Counted from the stretch's first letter, positions 7,494 to 15,018 are shown. The stretch: 18,453 nucleotides of DNA from VGBK01 sp964548475 (GCA_964548475.1 CAZJRF010000034.1:1-18453); one strand, 5' to 3'. The notes: generated by a model not told the origin, from the letters alone. Numbers and translations are program-made.

Positions 7494-8717
7494 ATGCGTA
7501 GGGCAGACACAACGTACGCGGCGGCCGCGGCCGTGCTGCTGATCCTGATCGGGCTGGCCGCCGCCGGGTGCGCCGAAGGCGAGGCGTACTGGCTGTTCAC
7601 CACCACCACGGCCCCCGTTGCGTCCAGCACGACCGCCGCCCCGACGACCACGGCGGTGACAACCACCACCGCGCCGACCACCACCAGTATCGCCGCCGAC
7701 GCCCTGCGGGTCGCTCCCGACGGCTCCGGTGACGCCCCCGACCTGGCCTCCGCTTTGGCGATCATCGCACCGGGCGGCACCATCGTCCTCGAGGCCGGCG
7801 TTCATACTCTCCCCGCTCCCGTGCTGATCGAGACCCCGGTCACCATCGCCGGCCGGGGCAGCGAGCTGACCACGGTGATCGGCGAACAGGCCCCCGAGCT
7901 GCTGCGATTCACCGGGCCGGGACCTTTCACCCTCCAGGGCGTCACCTTCCGCTACCGGGGCGGCGAGGCCGCCGACGGCCTGGTCGTAGAGGGCGGGATG
8001 ATCACCTTCGCCGACGTACAGATCGTCGGCGCAGTACGCGCCGACGACACGGGCGGCTCCGGCTTCGTGCTGCTCGGGCGGGCCGGGGGCACCATCGATG
8101 GCTGCACCGCCCGCGACAACGGGCACCACGGCTTCGACTTCCGCGACACGTCCGACGTCCGGATCACCAACTCGACCGCGTCGGCCAATACTGCCTCCGG
8201 CTTCGCCTGGTCGGGCCAGGCGACGGGGAGCGCGGCGGATTCCGCCGCTGAGGGCAACGGGTTCTCCGGGTTCGTGGTGCTGCACCGAGCACGGCCCACT
8301 CTCACCGACAACCTTTCGGAGCAGAACGGGGACAACGGGTTCCTGTTCAAGGGGACGAGCCGGGCCGTCCTCACCGGCAACACCGCCCGGGACAACGGCT
8401 GGTCGGGCTACCGCTGGGTGGAGGAAGCCTCGGGGACCGCCCAGTCCAACGCGGCCGAGGGCAACACCGACGGGTTCTGGGTGGCCGACGAGGCCGACCC
8501 CACCCTCATTGGCAACACCTCCCGCGGCCACCACACCGAGGCCGGCAACGGAGCGGGGCTCGTCTACTCAGGAACCGTCGGCGGGGCGGCTCGCCGCAAC
8601 GTCGTCTACGACAACGACTGGGGAATCGCCCTGGGCACATACGCCGAGCCCCTGCTGCAGGACAACGACATCCGCGACAACACCGCCAACCGGGTGAACG
8701 GGGTCACCTTCGGCTGA
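7494..8717 (+). CDS. Lipoprotein with right-handed parallel beta-helix repeats
   Basis: A 407-residue secreted lipoprotein. The signal peptide ends in the lipobox LAAAGC with lipidated Cys26, followed by a Thr-rich linker (about residues 36-65) that probably crosses the wall. From about residue 75, DGSGDAPDLASALAIIAPGGTIVLEAGVHTL opens a pectin-lyase-type beta-helix. Four successive coils starting at Gly213, 236, 259 and 282 are exactly 23 residues long, each beginning Gly-Phe and carrying Asn-ladder motifs (ARDNG, SANTAS, AEGNG, EQNGDN). Later coils are 22 residues or longer. NosD/CASH-like proteins of this shape bind or cleave polysaccharides, but no catalytic set is recognisable, so a carbohydrate-binding role is only inferred. 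It is divergent from the GNAT gene. Confidence 0.85.
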   Translation: MRRADTTYAAAAAVLLILIGLAAAGCAEGEAYWLFTTTTAPVASSTTAAPTTTAVTTTTAPTTTSIAADALRVAPDGSGDAPDLASALAIIAPGGTIVLEAGVHTLPAPVLIETPVTIAGRGSELTTVIGEQAPELLRFTGPGPFTLQGVTFRYRGGEAADGLVVEGGMITFADVQIVGAVRADDTGGSGFVLLGRAGGTIDGCTARDNGHHGFDFRDTSDVRITNSTASANTASGFAWSGQATGSAADSAAEGNGFSGFVVLHRARPTLTDNLSEQNGDNGFLFKGTSRAVLTGNTARDNGWSGYRWVEEASGTAQSNAAEGNTDGFWVADEADPTLIGNTSRGHHTEAGNGAGLVYSGTVGGAARRNVVYDNDWGIALGTYAEPLLQDNDIRDNTANRVNGVTFG

Positions 8718-8729
8718 GCCCCCGCCCGG

Positions 8730-8756
8730 CCCGGCGCCCCCTTTCCACCCGCCGGG
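8730..8756 (+). terminator. Possible terminator hairpin after the beta-helix lipoprotein
   Basis: CCCGGCG (8730-8736) and CGCCGGG (8750-8756) form a perfect 7-bp stem with a 13-base loop, starting 12 bases after the stop. No T-run follows, so it may only slow or process the transcript. Confidence 0.35.
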
Positions 8757-8759
8757 TGC

Positions 8760-8765
8760 GATGAT
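8760..8765 (+). promoter_or_regulatory. Weak -10-like hexamer GATGAT
   Basis: GATGAT has A at position 2 and T at position 6 and ends six bases before ATG 8772. No Shine-Dalgarno is present before that start, in keeping with the other leaderless candidates. Confidence 0.2.
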
Positions 8766-8771
8766 TAGTCG

Positions 8772-9725
8772 ATGATCGACGTCCTGCTTCTACTCGGCCT
8801 CCCCGCCTCCGGGAAGTCGGAGGTCCGTCGCTACCTGGCCGGCCTCGACGCCGGCCGGCGCGCGGCAGAGCTGGGGCTGGGCGAGTTGTTCCACCTGGAC
8901 GACTACCCCTATGTGCACTTGATGCGGCGCATCTCCCAGGAACTGCGGGGCCTGCACTCCGACCCGGTCTTTTTCGCCACCGACGCCGACCCCTTCCTGG
9001 AGCCCGGCGACTGGCTAACTCTGACCGCCCTCCTCGACCAGGATTATGCGGCCCTGGACCGCCCGCCGGAGCACCCGGCGCGGCCGGCCGCCCACCTTCT
9101 GGAGCGCTTGGATCGAGCGCGGACCGTCGCCGGCCTGCCTGCCCCCTTCGCCGGCCTGCCGGCGCCCACCCGGGCGGAGCTGGAGAACGCGATCGAACAG
9201 GAGGCCGCGGCTCTGGCCGACACCCGGGCCGGGGCACGGCCGGTTTCAGGGAAAGGCCACACCGTGGTGATCGAGCTCTCCCGCGGAGCCGGGGAGAGCA
9301 CGCGGCCGCCGTTCCCACCGCCCTGGGGATACGCCCACTCGCTGGCTGCGCTCTCCCCCGACATCCTCGAGCGGGCCGCCATCCTCTACGTCTGGGTGAC
9401 CCCGGAAGAGAGCCGACGCCGCAACCGGGAACGGGTCCTGCCCGGCGAGGAGGGCTCCATCCTGCACCACGGCGTGCCCGAACGGGTGCTGCGCCACGAC
9501 TACGCCTCCGACGACATCGCCTGGCTGCTGGACCATGCCGACCGCTCGGGGCACATCACGCTGAGCGCACGCGGCCGTCGCCATCAGATGCCCACCGTCC
9601 GCTTCGACAACCGGGCCGACCACACCTCGTTCCTGCGCGCCGACCCGGACACCTGGCCTCCCGGCCGGGTGGCCGCTCTCCACCAGCGGCTCACCGCCGC
9701 CTTCGGCTCGCTCGCGCGGCGCTGA
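8772..9725 (+). CDS. P-loop NTPase/kinase-like protein of unknown function
   Basis: A 317-residue protein beginning with a Walker A motif, GLPASGKS (residues 9-16), directly after a hydrophobic beta strand (DVLLLLGL). This places the P-loop at the extreme N-terminus as in small-molecule kinases and zeta-toxin-like phosphotransferases. FHLDDYPYVHLM (about 37-48) could provide the acidic Walker B or substrate residues. HTVVIELSRG, ILYVWVTPEESRRRNRERV (an Arg-rich lid-like helix near 205-225) and MPTVRFDNRADHTSFL follow. I do not recognise a named family. The lid-like segment suggests a phosphoryl-transfer enzyme, but the substrate cannot be read. It precedes folE by about 70 bases on the same strand, which may be coincidence. 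Confidence 0.65.
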   Translation: MIDVLLLLGLPASGKSEVRRYLAGLDAGRRAAELGLGELFHLDDYPYVHLMRRISQELRGLHSDPVFFATDADPFLEPGDWLTLTALLDQDYAALDRPPEHPARPAAHLLERLDRARTVAGLPAPFAGLPAPTRAELENAIEQEAAALADTRAGARPVSGKGHTVVIELSRGAGESTRPPFPPPWGYAHSLAALSPDILERAAILYVWVTPEESRRRNRERVLPGEEGSILHHGVPERVLRHDYASDDIAWLLDHADRSGHITLSARGRRHQMPTVRFDNRADHTSFLRADPDTWPPGRVAALHQRLTAAFGSLARR

Positions 9726-9731
9726 CCCGCC

Positions 9732-9746
9732 GACGCGACGCGCGTC
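9732..9746 (+). terminator. Small perfect hairpin between the P-loop gene and folE
   Basis: GACGCG (9732-9737) and CGCGTC (9741-9746) pair perfectly around a 3-base loop. It is short and lacks a T-tract, so a role in termination is only possible. Confidence 0.2.
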
Positions 9747-9793
9747 CCGCCCCGATGTGGCAGGCTGCGGACAGCACGCTGCCGAGGAGGACT

Positions 9794-10435
9794 ATGCCCC
9801 AGCCGATGCTCATCCCCGAGGAGATGGCCGCCCGTCTTCAAGACGGACCGGTGCTGGCCAGGGAGTGCAAGGTGGTGGTGGCCGACGCGGTCGCCCACAT
9901 CCTGCGGGCGGTGGGAGAGGACCTCGACCGGGAGGGGCTGCGCAACACCCCCGAGCGGGTGGCCCGCATGTACGACGAGATCCTGGCCGGCTACAAGGTG
10001 GACCCGGTTGCCCTGCTCAACGGGGCCCTGTTCGACGTGGACTACCGGGAGATGGTAGTGGTCGGCGACATCGACTTCTGGAGCATGTGCGAGCACCACC
10101 TGCTCCCCATCTTCGGCAAGGCACACGTGGGCTACGTCCCCCGCGACAAGGTGGTGGGCCTCTCCAAGATCCCCCGGGTGGTGGATGCCTTCGCCCGCCG
10201 GCTCCAGGTGCAGGAGCGCATGACCCGCCAGATCGCCGAGTTGCTCTGGGACCTGATCAACCCGCTCGGAGTGGGAGTGGTGATCCGGGCCACCCACCTG
10301 TGCATGTCGATGCGCGGCGCCATGAAGGCCAACGCCCACATGCGCACCGCCTTCCTGATGGGAAGCTTCCTCGACGACCCGAAGACCCGCGACGAGTTCC
10401 TCAGCTCCATCGAAGGGCCCGGGCACCTTGACTGA
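9794..10435 (+). CDS. folE: GTP cyclohydrolase I
   Basis: A 213-residue enzyme that converts GTP to 7,8-dihydroneopterin triphosphate, the first step of tetrahydrofolate (and pterin) synthesis. GLRNTPERVARMYDEIL is the N-terminal family signature. FWSMCEHHLLPIFGKAHVGYVP supplies zinc ligands Cys99 and catalytic His101/102, and THLCMSMRGAMK supplies the second zinc Cys170. GLSKIPRVVDAFARRLQVQERMTRQIA is the conserved central block. I chose ATG 9794 because GAGGAGG at 9784-9790 lies just before it; ATG 9755 would add 13 unconserved residues and swallow the ribosome site. The usual partners folP, folB and folK are absent here, so it is a stand-alone gene in this window. Confidence 0.95.
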   Translation: MPQPMLIPEEMAARLQDGPVLARECKVVVADAVAHILRAVGEDLDREGLRNTPERVARMYDEILAGYKVDPVALLNGALFDVDYREMVVVGDIDFWSMCEHHLLPIFGKAHVGYVPRDKVVGLSKIPRVVDAFARRLQVQERMTRQIAELLWDLINPLGVGVVIRATHLCMSMRGAMKANAHMRTAFLMGSFLDDPKTRDEFLSSIEGPGHLD

Positions 10436-10458
10436 CGATCCCCCGCCGGATCGGGGAA

Positions 10459-10473
10459 CGGCCGGCCCGGCCG
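10459..10473 (+). terminator. Possible hairpin after folE
   Basis: CGGCCG (10459-10464), loop GCC, CGGCCG (10468-10473), starting 24 bases after the folE stop. No T-tract follows. The rest of the 135-base gap is GC-rich with several short overlapping inverted repeats. Confidence 0.25.
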
Positions 10474-10533
10474 ATGGGCCATACGGGCGGCCCGGCGGGG
10501 CCATCTCCCCTGGCCGGCCCGGAGAGACGGCCC

Positions 10534-10539
10534 TAGGGT
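10534..10539 (+). promoter_or_regulatory. -10-like hexamer TAGGGT before the malic enzyme gene
   Basis: TAGGGT lies about 34 bases before the malic enzyme start, followed by a purine-rich ribosome site (AGAGAAAGG at 10556-10564). The same hexamer recurs at 12309. Confidence 0.4.
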
Positions 10540-10573
10540 CCGATCACCAGCGCGCAGAGAAAGGCCGATCGTG

Positions 10574-12274
10574 ATGAGGTTCCGCCCCGCCATCGACCCC
10601 GCCACCGGCGAAACCTATCTGCCGGTGACCGCCCGCGGACGCCGGCTACTCGCCGAGCCGCTGCTGAACAAGGGGACCGCCTTCACCCGGCAGGAGCGGG
10701 AGGCGTTCGGCCTGCGCGGCCTGCTCCCCCACTATGTCGGCACCCTGGAGGAGCAGGTGGAACGGGTGCGGACCCAGTGGGATGCCAAGCCCACTCCCCT
10801 GGAGAAGCACATCTTCCTGGCCGGGCTGCTCAATCGAAACGAGACCCTGTTCCACCGCTTCGTGCTGGAGAACCTGCAGGAGGCGGTGCCCGTCGTGTAC
10901 ACCCCCACCGTGGGGGAGGCCTGCCAGCACTGGAGCAGGATGTTCCGCCACGCCCGGGGAACCTACGTAACGCCCGCCGACCGGGGACAGATCGCAGAGG
11001 TGCTGCACACGCGCGGCATCGACGAGGCGGCGGTGGTGGTGGTCACCGACAACGAGCGCATCCTGGGCCTGGGCGACCAGGGCTGCGGGGGGATGGGCAT
11101 CCCCATCGGCAAGCTGGCTCTCTACATCGCGGGAGCGGGCATCCACCCGGCCCTGTGCGTCCCCGTCTCCCTGGATGTGGGCACCAACAACGAGGAGCTG
11201 CTCAAAGACCCGCTCTACCTGGGCTGGCCGGAGCCGCGCTTGCGAGGCGAGCTCTACTGGTCGCTGCTGGACGAGTTCGTCCACGCGGTCAAGGAGGTCT
11301 ATCCGGGAGCGTTGCTGCAGTGGGAGGACTTCGCCAACGTGACTTCCTTCCGCCTGATGGACACCTATCGCGACCAGGTGCTCTCCTTCAACGACGACAT
11401 CGAGGGCACCGCGGCCATGGTGGTGGGGGGCCTGATGGCGGCCATGCGCAGCATCGGGAGCGGCCTCGGCGGACAGGTGTACGCCATCTACGGCGGGGGC
11501 TCGGCCGGCACCGGCATGTACCGGCAGTTGGTCACCGAGATGATCCAGGAGGGCCTCTCCGCCGAGGAGGCGGCGGGCCGCATCTACGTGATCGACCAAC
11601 AGGGCCTGCTGGTGGAAGACGACCCCACTCTCGACGAGCGCATGCGCACCCTGGCCACCAGGCGGAAGGTGGTGGCGGCGTGGCACGTGGTCGGCGACCG
11701 CATCACCCTGCAGCACGTCATCGAGCACGCCCGCCCCACCGTGCTCATCGGGGTGTGCGCCCGCCCCAACCAGTTCACCGAACCGGCCATCCGGGCCATG
11801 GCCTCCTACTGCGAGCGGCCCATCGTGATGCCGATGTCCAACCCCACCGCCAACGCCGAAGCGGTGCCTGCCGACGTCATCGCCTGGTCCTCGGGGAGGG
11901 CCCTGGTGGCCACCGGCAGCCCCTTCGGCGACGTCATCTACGAAGGGCGGCGGCATCGCATCGGCCAGGCGAACAATGCCTTCATCTTCCCCGGGGTGGG
12001 ACTCGGGGCCATCGCCGTGAAGGCGCGCAAGGTCAGCGGGGGAATGTTCAGCGCCTCCGCCCGCGCCCTGGCCGACATGGTGAACGATCAGATGCTGGCC
12101 GAAGGGTCGCTGTACCCGCCCATGAGCGAGGCGCGCAACGTCTCCGTCCGGGTGGCGGTGGCCGTCGCCGAGCAGGCCATCGCCGAGGGCCTGGCCGACC
12201 CCGTCGCCGACGTGGAGGCGGCGGTGGCCGCTGCCATGTGGTACCCCGAGTACCTCCCCTACCGGCCGGCCTGA
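10574..12274 (+). CDS. maeA: NAD-type malic enzyme (large SfcA/MaeA form)
   Basis: A 566-residue malic enzyme of the large form, which oxidatively decarboxylates malate to pyruvate and CO2 with a metal ion. NRNETLFHRFVLENLQEAVPVVYTPTVGEACQ holds the catalytic Tyr near 109. VTDNERILGLGDQGCGGMGIPIGKLALY holds the catalytic Lys near 180. QWEDFANVTSFRLM and SFNDDIEGTAA supply the metal ligands (Glu251, Asp252, Asp275). GGGSAGTGMY (about 307-316) is the dinucleotide loop, and MPMSNPTANAEAVPADV is the conserved C-terminal block. Length fits the NAD(P)-malic enzyme family, not the short bacterial type; cofactor choice is inferred from the family. ATG 10574 lies nine bases after AGAGAAAGG; GTG 10571 is an equally possible start one residue earlier. 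Confidence 0.93.
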   Translation: MRFRPAIDPATGETYLPVTARGRRLLAEPLLNKGTAFTRQEREAFGLRGLLPHYVGTLEEQVERVRTQWDAKPTPLEKHIFLAGLLNRNETLFHRFVLENLQEAVPVVYTPTVGEACQHWSRMFRHARGTYVTPADRGQIAEVLHTRGIDEAAVVVVTDNERILGLGDQGCGGMGIPIGKLALYIAGAGIHPALCVPVSLDVGTNNEELLKDPLYLGWPEPRLRGELYWSLLDEFVHAVKEVYPGALLQWEDFANVTSFRLMDTYRDQVLSFNDDIEGTAAMVVGGLMAAMRSIGSGLGGQVYAIYGGGSAGTGMYRQLVTEMIQEGLSAEEAAGRIYVIDQQGLLVEDDPTLDERMRTLATRRKVVAAWHVVGDRITLQHVIEHARPTVLIGVCARPNQFTEPAIRAMASYCERPIVMPMSNPTANAEAVPADVIAWSSGRALVATGSPFGDVIYEGRRHRIGQANNAFIFPGVGLGAIAVKARKVSGGMFSASARALADMVNDQMLAEGSLYPPMSEARNVSVRVAVAVAEQAIAEGLADPVADVEAAVAAAMWYPEYLPYRPA

Positions 12275-12308
12275 CCGGGAGCCCCCAGCACAAAGCAGCG
12301 TCGGGGAG

Positions 12309-12314
12309 TAGGGT
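12309..12314 (+). promoter_or_regulatory. -10-like hexamer TAGGGT before the structured leader
   Basis: TAGGGT lies 128 bases before ATG 12443. A start site about seven bases downstream would give a leader of roughly 120 bases, unusually long for this window. Confidence 0.4.
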
Positions 12315-12320
12315 CGGAGC

Positions 12321-12442
12321 AGCGGAGTAAGGGGCCCCGCAAGGGCCACCTTGCAGCAGCGGGCCCCCGGAGGCGACCAGCGTCACCGGGGGCCGCTGCC
12401 TTTGGCGACCCCGGCCGCGACTTCCTGCAGCGCAAGGAGCCC
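12321..12442 (+). promoter_or_regulatory. Structured 5' leader with mutually exclusive pairings (candidate cis-regulatory RNA)
   Basis: Hairpin 1: GCAAGG (12339-12344), 4-base loop, CCTTGC (12349-12354). Hairpin 2: 12356-12370 pairs with 12386-12399 as a 14-bp stem with one bulged G and a 15-base loop. The ribosome site AAGGAG (12434-12439) lies inside a second GCAAGG (12432-12437) that is complementary to CCTTGC of hairpin 1. A second GCAGCG (12427-12432) can pair with CGCTGC (12394-12399) of hairpin 2. TTCCT (12422-12426) can also pair locally with AGGAG. This suggests a switch that hides or exposes the ribosome site. Hairpin 2 could instead be the terminator of the malic enzyme gene, although no T-tract follows. 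No known riboswitch consensus was recognised. Confidence 0.4.
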
Positions 12443-13234
12443 ATGCAGCACCGGAGAGCGGAAGAGTGGCGAGCGGTGGCCGTGCCCACCGAGCACGGGG
12501 GCTGGGGCTTCACCCTGGAGCCCATCCTCCTCGCTCAAGCCGTCGCTCCCGGCATAGCCGGGGTGGGCATCGCCGTGGCCGCCCTGTCCGCGTTCGTGGC
12601 TCGACGGCCACTGCGCATCCTGGTCACCGACCTGCGCAGCCGACGCCGTCTTCCCCGGACGAGAGCCGCCCGGCGGGTGGCAGAGGCGTGCCTGGCGGCG
12701 GCGGCTGCCGGGCTGGCCGCGGCGGTGGTCTTCGCCCGCGCGCCCTGGTGGTGGCCGCTGCTGGCGGCCCTGCCCCTGGCGGCCGTCCAGGTGGGCGCCG
12801 ACCTGACCGGCCGCCGCCGGTCCTTCCCGGCCGAGGCGTCGGGAGCTCTGGCTATGGGAGCCGCCGCCCCGATGATCGCCCTGGCCCACGGCTGGGAGCT
12901 CGCCCCCGCCTTCGGGCTGTGGGCGGTCCTGGGAGCACGCGACCTGGTCTCCATCCTGCTGGTCAGGGCCCAGATCAGGCGCGGGAGGGGAGAGCCCGCC
13001 CTGCCACTCGCCACCCACCTGGCCCACGCCGCCACCCTGGTCGCCCTGGGAAGCCTGGCCGCCGTCGGGGTGGTCCCCATTGCATCAGCGCCGGCGTTGG
13101 CCGGGCTCTGGGTGTGGGCCGCACTCAGTCTGGCCCGGCCGCCCGTTCCGGCTCGTACCCTGGGCTGGACCCAGGTGCTGGCCGGCCTGCTGGTGGTCGC
13201 CGCCACTGCCGTCGGCCACCACCTAGGCTTCTGA
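12443..13234 (+). CDS. YwiC-like integral membrane protein
   Basis: A 263-residue membrane protein with about seven to eight hydrophobic segments. The N-terminal PTEHGGWGFTLEPILL (residues 15-30) matches the start of YwiC-like proteins, which carry a P-x-EHG-x-W motif before the first helix. A basic loop RRPLRILVTDLRSRRRLPRTRAARR follows helix 2 and should face the cytoplasm. DLTGRRRSFPAEASGA and LGARDLVSILLVRAQIRR have the acidic/Arg pattern seen in distant UbiA-like prenyltransferases, but the double DxxxD signature is not clear. The family has no established function; B. subtilis ywiC lies near nitrate-respiration genes, which are absent here. AAGGAG (12434-12439) is only three bases before the ATG, in a structured leader. 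Confidence 0.7.
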   Translation: MQHRRAEEWRAVAVPTEHGGWGFTLEPILLAQAVAPGIAGVGIAVAALSAFVARRPLRILVTDLRSRRRLPRTRAARRVAEACLAAAAAGLAAAVVFARAPWWWPLLAALPLAAVQVGADLTGRRRSFPAEASGALAMGAAAPMIALAHGWELAPAFGLWAVLGARDLVSILLVRAQIRRGRGEPALPLATHLAHAATLVALGSLAAVGVVPIASAPALAGLWVWAALSLARPPVPARTLGWTQVLAGLLVVAATAVGHHLGF

Positions 13235-13244
13235 GGCACCTTGC

Positions 13245-13250
13245 CAGAAT
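13245..13250 (+). promoter_or_regulatory. Weak -10-like hexamer CAGAAT
   Basis: CAGAAT ends six bases (all C) before ATG 13257. No ribosome site is present in the 22-base gap, so a leaderless start or read-through from the YwiC-like gene is likely. Confidence 0.25.
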
Positions 13251-13256
13251 CCCCCC

Positions 13257-13754
13257 ATGCGCATCCACAACGTGCACGAGCGCTCTCTCCCCGCCCGGCC
13301 CGAGGAAGTGGGCAGGCTGCTCGACGGCCTCAGCGGCAACCCCGACCCTCTCTGGCCCGCCGGGCACTGGCCGCCCATATCCTTTGACCGACCGCTGGGC
13401 CCGGGGGCGGCCGGGGGCCACGGGCCCATCCGCTACCGGGTGGAGGAGTACGACCCGGGTCGGCGCATCCGGTTCCGCTTCACCGGCCCGCCCGGCCTCG
13501 ACGGCACCCACGAGTTCGCCGTCCGCCAGGTGCCCGGCGGGTCGGTGCTCGGCCACACCATTGAGGGCCGCACCTCGGGCCGCATGCTGGCCGCCTGGCC
13601 CCTGGTCTTCGGGCCGCTGCACGACGCCCTCTTGGAGGAGGCCCTCGACAAGGCCGAAGCCGCAGTCACCGGCCGCCCGGCCGCGCCGCCGGCCCGGTCG
13701 TGGTGGGTGCGCCGGCTGCGGGCCCGGGCAGCCCGCGCCTCCGCCCGCCGCTGA
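13257..13754 (+). CDS. SRPBCC-superfamily protein
   Basis: A 165-residue soluble protein. The opening MRIHNVHERSLPARPEEVGRLLDGL, an amphipathic helix after the first strand, and the pattern ISFDRPL..., IRYRVEEYDPGRRIRFRFTGPPGLDGTHEFAVRQVPGGSVLGHTIEG are typical of START-like helix-grip proteins (SRPBCC). A long C-terminal helix (ALLEEALDKAEAAVTG) closes the hydrophobic cavity. Such proteins bind or transform small hydrophobic ligands; the ligand is unknown. The last 25 residues are Arg/Ala-rich and probably disordered. The gene lies 22 bases after the YwiC-like gene, so the two may be co-transcribed. Confidence 0.7.
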   Translation: MRIHNVHERSLPARPEEVGRLLDGLSGNPDPLWPAGHWPPISFDRPLGPGAAGGHGPIRYRVEEYDPGRRIRFRFTGPPGLDGTHEFAVRQVPGGSVLGHTIEGRTSGRMLAAWPLVFGPLHDALLEEALDKAEAAVTGRPAAPPARSWWVRRLRARAARASARR

Positions 13755-13803
13755 GCGCCGGGCACGTGACTAACGCACTGTTCGCGCGAGACTCGGCAGG
13801 GAG

Positions 13804-14739
13804 ATGAGCGCCTCCGAGACCACTGTTCGCCTTGCCGCCCGCGGCGTCCACCTGGGCACCTGCTCGTGGACCGACCCCACCCTGCTGGAGACCGGCACCT
13901 TCTACCCCGCCCGGCAGATGAGCGCGACCGAGCGCCTGGCCCACTACGCCGGCCACTTCCCCATCGTCGAGGTGGACTCCACCTATTACGCGCCGCCCGC
14001 CGAGCGCACCGCCGGGCTCTGGGTGGAGCGCACCCCGCCCGGGTTCATCTTCGACGTCAAGGCGTTTCGCCTTCTCACCCAGCACCCCACCCCGCCCCGC
14101 TCGCTGTGGAAAGACGTGCGGGAGGCCCTCCCCGAGGAGCAGCAGAGCAAGCGCAACCTGTACGCCCGCGACCTGCCCCGGGAGCTGATGGCCGAGGCGT
14201 TCAACCGCTTCGTGACCGCCCTGCTCCCGCTGCACTCGGCCGGAAAGCTGGGGGTGATCCTCTTCCAGCTGCCGCGTTACGTCTACCCCTCCCCGGGTAC
14301 CTACGACTACCTGTCCTGGGCCGCCGAGCAGCTGGCCGAGTATCAGGTGGCGGTGGAGTTCCGCCAGCAGCGCTGGATGGACGAGGCCCATCGCGAGTCG
14401 ACCCTGTCTTTCCTGAAGGAGCACCACCTGGCCTACGTCTGCGTGGACGAGCCGCAGGGCTTCCGCAGCTCGGTGCCCCCGGTGGCCGCGCTCACTGCCG
14501 ACGTCGCGGAGGTGCGCTTCCACGGGCGCAACGCGGAGAACTGGGAGGCTCCCGGCATCGGCGCCGCCGAGCGCTTCCGCTACGAGTACCCCGCCGACGA
14601 GCTGGCCGAGTGGGTGCCCCGCATCCGCTCGCTGGCGGAGCAGGCCCCCCGGGTGCACGTGCTCATGAACAACTGCTACGCCGACTACGGCATTCGCGGC
14701 GCCCGCCTGCTCGCCGACCTGCTCGACGAGGCCTGGTAG
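13804..14739 (+). CDS. DUF72 (YecE-family) protein
   Basis: A 311-residue TIM-barrel-type protein. GVHLGTCSWTDPTLLETGTFYP (residues 15-36) matches the DUF72 start (IGTSGW...FYP). FPIVEVDSTYYAPP, PPGFIFDVKAFRLLTQHP, GVILFQLPRY, YQVAVEFRQQRWM, YVCVDEPQG, AEVRFHGRN and VHVLMNNCYADYGIRGARLLADLL follow in family order. The function of DUF72 proteins is not established; endonuclease-IV-like folds have been suggested. Asp, Glu and His residues in EVDSTYY, EFRQQRW and RFHGRN could form the pocket. The ribosome site is poorly placed: GGCAGGGAG touches the ATG, so the exact start is uncertain. A strong hairpin follows the stop. Confidence 0.87.
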   Translation: MSASETTVRLAARGVHLGTCSWTDPTLLETGTFYPARQMSATERLAHYAGHFPIVEVDSTYYAPPAERTAGLWVERTPPGFIFDVKAFRLLTQHPTPPRSLWKDVREALPEEQQSKRNLYARDLPRELMAEAFNRFVTALLPLHSAGKLGVILFQLPRYVYPSPGTYDYLSWAAEQLAEYQVAVEFRQQRWMDEAHRESTLSFLKEHHLAYVCVDEPQGFRSSVPPVAALTADVAEVRFHGRNAENWEAPGIGAAERFRYEYPADELAEWVPRIRSLAEQAPRVHVLMNNCYADYGIRGARLLADLLDEAW

Positions 14740-14743
14740 AGGG

Positions 14744-14768
14744 CCGGGGCCCCGCTACGGGGCCCCGG
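14744..14768. terminator. Perfect GC hairpin, probable bidirectional terminator
   Basis: An 11-bp perfect inverted repeat (14744-14754 with 14758-14768) with a CTA loop starts five bases after the DUF72 stop. It lies between convergent genes (DUF72 + and dodecin -). TTCT follows on the plus strand, with no long T-run. Confidence 0.6.
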
Positions 14769-14793
14769 TTCTGGGGTGGTGATGCTCGCCGGC

Positions 14794-15018
14794 TCAGTCG
14801 TCTTCTTCGCCGTGGTAGCGGAACGAGATCCGCACCTTGGCCCGGTAGGCCACCACCGTGCCCTCGTTGTCCAGTTGCAGGTCCAGTTCCTTCACCTCGG
14901 CGATGCGCAGATCGTGCAGACTGCGGGCGGCCTGGGCCACCGCCGCCAGGGCGGCCTTCTCCCACGATTCGGCGCTGGTGCCGATGAGCTCGACGATCTT
15001 GTAGACGCTGTCTGCCAT
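14794..15018 (-). CDS. Dodecin-family flavin-binding protein
   Basis: A 74-residue protein that matches dodecin along its whole length: SVYKIVELIGTSAESWEKAALAAVAQAARSL, then EVKELDLQLDNEGTVVAYRAKVRISFRYHGE. Dodecins form hollow dodecamers that store riboflavin or FMN/FAD (or coenzyme A in some actinobacteria). Trp19 in SAESW is the residue that normally stacks on the flavin, and the Gln in LQLD fits the position that holds the isoalloxazine ring. I chose ATG 15018, preceded by GGAGG five bases upstream; the longer frame to 15168 overlaps the divergent PEBP gene and lacks similarity. It is a single-gene unit, convergent with the DUF72 gene. Confidence 0.92.
   Translation of the reverse strand: MADSVYKIVELIGTSAESWEKAALAAVAQAARSLHDLRIAEVKELDLQLDNEGTVVAYRAKVRISFRYHGEEDD

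Noticed and set aside
10646..12349. Minus-strand open frame of 567 codons opposite the malic enzyme
   Set aside because: It mirrors the malic enzyme codons exactly, with low-complexity composition and no family motifs.
12299..12415. Resemblance of GGGGAGTAG near 12303 to the yybP-ykoY manganese riboswitch
   Set aside because: The first conserved segment looks similar and a P1-like pairing with CCCCGGC is possible, but the internal-loop segments and the 3' consensus are not present. The TAGGGT there is better read as a promoter element, and the downstream gene is not a metal transporter type.
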